64,000 bases of DNA from the NCBI RefSeq assembly GCF_014642835.1, contig NZ_BMJA01000003.1, positions 565,270-629,269 on the forward strand. Reading direction: 5' to 3'. The translations under genes were made by a program, and so were the position numbers. Within the stretch, counting starts at the first letter, position 1, and every line of letters starts with the position of its first letter. Shown piece after piece: positions 61,895 to 64,000 of this stretch. Source of the DNA: Dyella nitratireducens (GTDB lineage Bacteria; Pseudomonadota; Gammaproteobacteria; Xanthomonadales; Rhodanobacteraceae). The notes under the pieces are model-generated. The model had not been told where the DNA came from, made no database searches, and saw only the letters and a program-made list of their open reading frames with translations.

Positions 61895-62472
61895 TTCATC
61901 AATCCGGCGACGAGAATATCGATAAGCCGATGCGCACGCGGCACGAGATCAGGCTGATTATCAATATTGGCAAAGCCGAACAACGCATACAGAAGATCTT
62001 CCATTTGCACATCCTTCCGGATGTCGCCGTTTTCGATCGCCCGCCTCACCAACACATCGGCCGCGCCCCTTATGTGCGCCGACGAATAGGCCGTGAGTTC
62101 CGACGTATCGCCGGTCGATGCCTTGAGCGCCGGCAAGATGAGTTTCTTCGTCGCGATGTATTCGACGAACAAGCGCATCCACGCCCGCAACGCCTCGACG
62201 GGCGTCTTCTTCTCAAGCAGTTCGGTTGCAGCTGCGCCAAGCTGTTCGGCCTCCTGCCGATAGATCGCCTCGAGGATCGCGTTGCGCGTCGGGAAATGCC
62301 GGTACAACGTGCCGATGCCGACATCAGCGCGCCGGGCGATCTCCTCGAGGCTGACGTCAGCCCCCTGCTCCGCGAACGCGGCCTTCGCCACTTCAGCCAG
62401 CCTGCGCCGGTTGCGCTCGGCGTCGGCGCGGGGCTTGCGCGTTGTTTTTGCGGCCTTTTCCGGCTTATCCAT
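61891..62472 (-). CDS. TetR family regulator, divergent from an SDR gene
   Basis: The 193-aa product starts at ATG 62472 (AAGGG upstream). A basic N-terminus (KTTRKPRADAERNRRR) leads into a TetR helix-turn-helix (VSLEEIARRADVGIGTLYRH, FPTRNAILEAIYRQ), then a helical ligand domain ending near IDILVAGLMK. Its stop codon lies in a family B repeat, so the C-terminus was set or trimmed by the repeat. It probably represses itself and the divergent SDR gene through the palindromes at 62491-62531. Confidence 0.9.
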   Translation of the reverse strand: MDKPEKAAKTTRKPRADAERNRRRLAEVAKAAFAEQGADVSLEEIARRADVGIGTLYRHFPTRNAILEAIYRQEAEQLGAAATELLEKKTPVEALRAWMRLFVEYIATKKLILPALKASTGDTSELTAYSSAHIRGAADVLVRRAIENGDIRKDVQMEDLLYALFGFANIDNQPDLVPRAHRLIDILVAGLMK

Positions 62473-62490
62473 GGGCAGCCCTTGAAAAAC

Positions 62491-62531
62491 GGAGGAGTCC
62501 TCCACATAAAATATCCGGAGGTTGTCTCCGG
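62491..62531. promoter_or_regulatory. Two palindromes, probable TetR operators
   Basis: GGAGGAGTCCTCC (62491-62503) and CCGGAGGTTGTCTCCGG (62515-62531) lie 19-59 nt upstream of the TetR start, around an AT-rich TAAAATAT that may be the -10 region. Both share a GGAG...CTCC core. Confidence 0.6.
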
Positions 62532-62618
62532 TTGTGTAGCCATGATAACCGGCCCCGGCGCCCCATCGATATCGCGGCAACCAATCCCGGCCCGCAACAC
62601 GCAAGCAGTGAGGCAACG

Positions 62619-63590
62619 ATGAGCAAGTCATTTGGTGCAAGTTCGACGACCGACCAGGTTCTCGAGGGTGTGGATTTAACCGGCAAGCGCGTGCTGATTA
62701 CCGGTGTGTCGGCCGGGCTGGGTGTGGAAACGGCGCGATCGCTGGCGGCGCACGGTGCCTACGTCGTCGGCGCGGTGCGTGACGTCGCCAAGGCCAAGCG
62801 CGCTACGCAAGGCGTGCTTGCGGATGCAAAAAAAACTGGCGGACTGGAACTGGTCGAACTCGATCTGGCATCGCTGGCAAGCGTGCGCAAGTGCGCCGAT
62901 CAGTTGCTGGCCAAGGGCGAGACATTCGATCTGGTGATTGCCAACGCCGGCATCATGGCCTGCCCGTTTGGAAAAACCGTGGATGGGTTCGAGATGCAGT
63001 TCGGCACGAATCATTTGGGTCACTTCGTGTTTGTAAATCGTATCGCGCCGCTGATGAAACATGGCAGCCGTCTGGTGAATCTGTCGTCGGCCGGCCACCG
63101 TTTTTCGGACGTGGATCTGGACGATCCGAATTTCGGTCATGCGCCGTATAACGATTGGGCCGCGTATGGCCGCTCAAAAACGGCCAATATCCTGTTTGCC
63201 GTCGAATTCGATCGCCGCCACCAGCAGCGTGGTATTCGTGCGACGGCGGTGCATCCGGGGGGTATCAAGACCGAGCTGACGCGTCATATGGATGAGGCAG
63301 CCCTTCAACAACGCATCGATGAAATCAACGAACAGGCCAGGGCAGCTGGCAAGCCGCCATTTCAGTGGAAGACGGTCGAGCAAGGCGCTGCCACCACGGT
63401 CTGGGCCGCCGCTGTCGCGAGTGCGGACGAGGTAGGCGGACGTTATTGCGAGGATTGCCATGTGGGTGAACTGGTAACCAGCGAAGAACTCGGCATGATG
63501 AGCGGCGGCGTGCAGCCTTATGCATTGGATGCCGAGCGTGCGAAGGCGCTGTGGGCGAAGAGTGAGGAGATGGTTGGGGAGCGGTTCTAA
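62619..63590 (+). CDS. Short-chain dehydrogenase/reductase
   Basis: The 323-aa product starts at ATG 62619 with GAGG upstream. It is an SDR of the retinol-dehydrogenase/protochlorophyllide-reductase-like size class: the nucleotide motif TGVSAGLG (about 28-35), NAGIM, Ser in NLSSAGH, and YGRSKTAN with the catalytic Tyr/Lys. A C-terminal extension contains Cys residues (YCEDCHVG). The substrate is unknown. The divergent TetR suggests induction by a toxic or xenobiotic carbonyl compound, which is inference. Confidence 0.9.
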   Translation: MSKSFGASSTTDQVLEGVDLTGKRVLITGVSAGLGVETARSLAAHGAYVVGAVRDVAKAKRATQGVLADAKKTGGLELVELDLASLASVRKCADQLLAKGETFDLVIANAGIMACPFGKTVDGFEMQFGTNHLGHFVFVNRIAPLMKHGSRLVNLSSAGHRFSDVDLDDPNFGHAPYNDWAAYGRSKTANILFAVEFDRRHQQRGIRATAVHPGGIKTELTRHMDEAALQQRIDEINEQARAAGKPPFQWKTVEQGAATTVWAAAVASADEVGGRYCEDCHVGELVTSEELGMMSGGVQPYALDAERAKALWAKSEEMVGERF

Positions 63591-63617
63591 GCCGCACATT
63601 CGCCAGGGCGACGAGTC

Positions 63618-63640
63618 GTAGGTTGGGGTGCAAACCCTGA
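63618..63640. repeat. Family B half-repeat
   Basis: GTAGGTTGGGGTGCAAACCC is followed by diverged sequence with no opposite arm. It lies 28 nt after the SDR stop codon. Confidence 0.8.
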
Positions 63641-63703
63641 CATATCCCCACGTTTTGGTCTCCAAAGCGTTGTTCGCCGCGAAAAATTCAATCTTGTCTC
63701 GAC

Positions 63704-64000
63704 GTCATTCCGGTGAAGGCCCACTGCTGTCCGGGGAAATTTTGCGAAAAAAGTAACGAGCACTTGAGGGACAACACGTTTGCATGATTCGCACAGCAAG
63801 CGACTTAAAAAAGCTTGCTCAACGCGATATCCACGAGTGAACCGGAAACGACCCCCTCCCCTGCGTGCAGGGGAGGGTTGGGGTGGGGTAAGGCGAGCGA
63901 AGCTCGCTTCCCGCTACGCGGAAATGAGCGTGAGACATCAACGGAACCTCTCGCGAGGTTGCTTCACCCCACCCCAACCCTCCCCTACTACACGTAGGGG
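63704..64000. repeat. Composite repeat with family C pair, cut by the window edge
   Basis: It starts with the outer arm GTCATTCCGGTGAAGGCCCA, continues with the spacer also present at 54770-54886, and has the family C pair from about 63851 to the window end. It is a near copy of 54739-55040. The right outer arm lies beyond the window. Confidence 0.8.

Overview
The window reads as chromosomal DNA of a high-GC gammaproteobacterium of the Xanthomonadales, most like Rhodanobacteraceae (Dyella/Luteibacter/Rhodanobacter type). This is inferred from protein style, the slipin/NfeD pair, the many TonB receptors and glycoside hydrolases, and dense palindromic intergenic repeats. No rRNA, tRNA, CRISPR array, transposase or prophage gene was recognised.

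Layout. 1-6.5 kb: housekeeping and membrane genes, namely a partial folC, a nested inverted-repeat element, a small membrane protein, slipin, NfeD, a cytochrome c/sugar dehydrogenase fusion and small hypotheticals. 6.5-11.5 kb: two tandem paralogous winged-helix/TPR membrane regulators. 11.6-16.1 kb: a minor-pilin operon (pilE-fimT-pilV-pilW-pilX) without pilY1, whose last gene encodes a 729-aa PilX-like protein with a beta-solenoid. 16.4-18.9 kb: two Roadblock/LC7 proteins, an unknown protein with a C-terminal helix-turn-helix-like segment, and a Ras-like GTPase, an arrangement resembling Streptomyces conservons. 19-33.5 kb: AraC, GH28, a decayed LuxR gene, SGNH hydrolase, GH27, a TonB receptor, a GntR/hydroxyproline dehydratase pair and an S53 peptidase. 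33.6-49 kb: an autotransporter with a pepsin-like passenger, an orphan paralog of the Roadblock-module protein, a second autotransporter, a DUF3313 lipoprotein, a HigBA-like toxin-antitoxin pair, a TetR regulator, a second S53 peptidase and a TPR-sulfotransferase. 49-63.6 kb: DUF1161, a YadA-like trimeric adhesin, an alginate-lyase-like lipoprotein, an SGNH hydrolase, DUF1080, a second TonB receptor, GH92, and a divergent TetR/SDR pair.

Themes. Much of the window faces the cell surface or exterior: pili, three autotransporter-type proteins, three proteases of acid-active families, and glycan-degrading enzymes beside TonB receptors. Three families of intergenic palindromes, called A, B and C here, punctuate gene ends. 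Family B supplies the stop codon of two genes, and several copies are nested inside a further inverted pair.

Best candidates for new biology: the pepsin-like autotransporter (33633-36950), the Roadblock/GTPase module with its distant paralog sharing an 18-nt upstream motif (16382-18871 and 37147-38244), and the solenoid-bearing pilus tip candidate (11582-13771). All function calls come from reading motifs; no database search was run.
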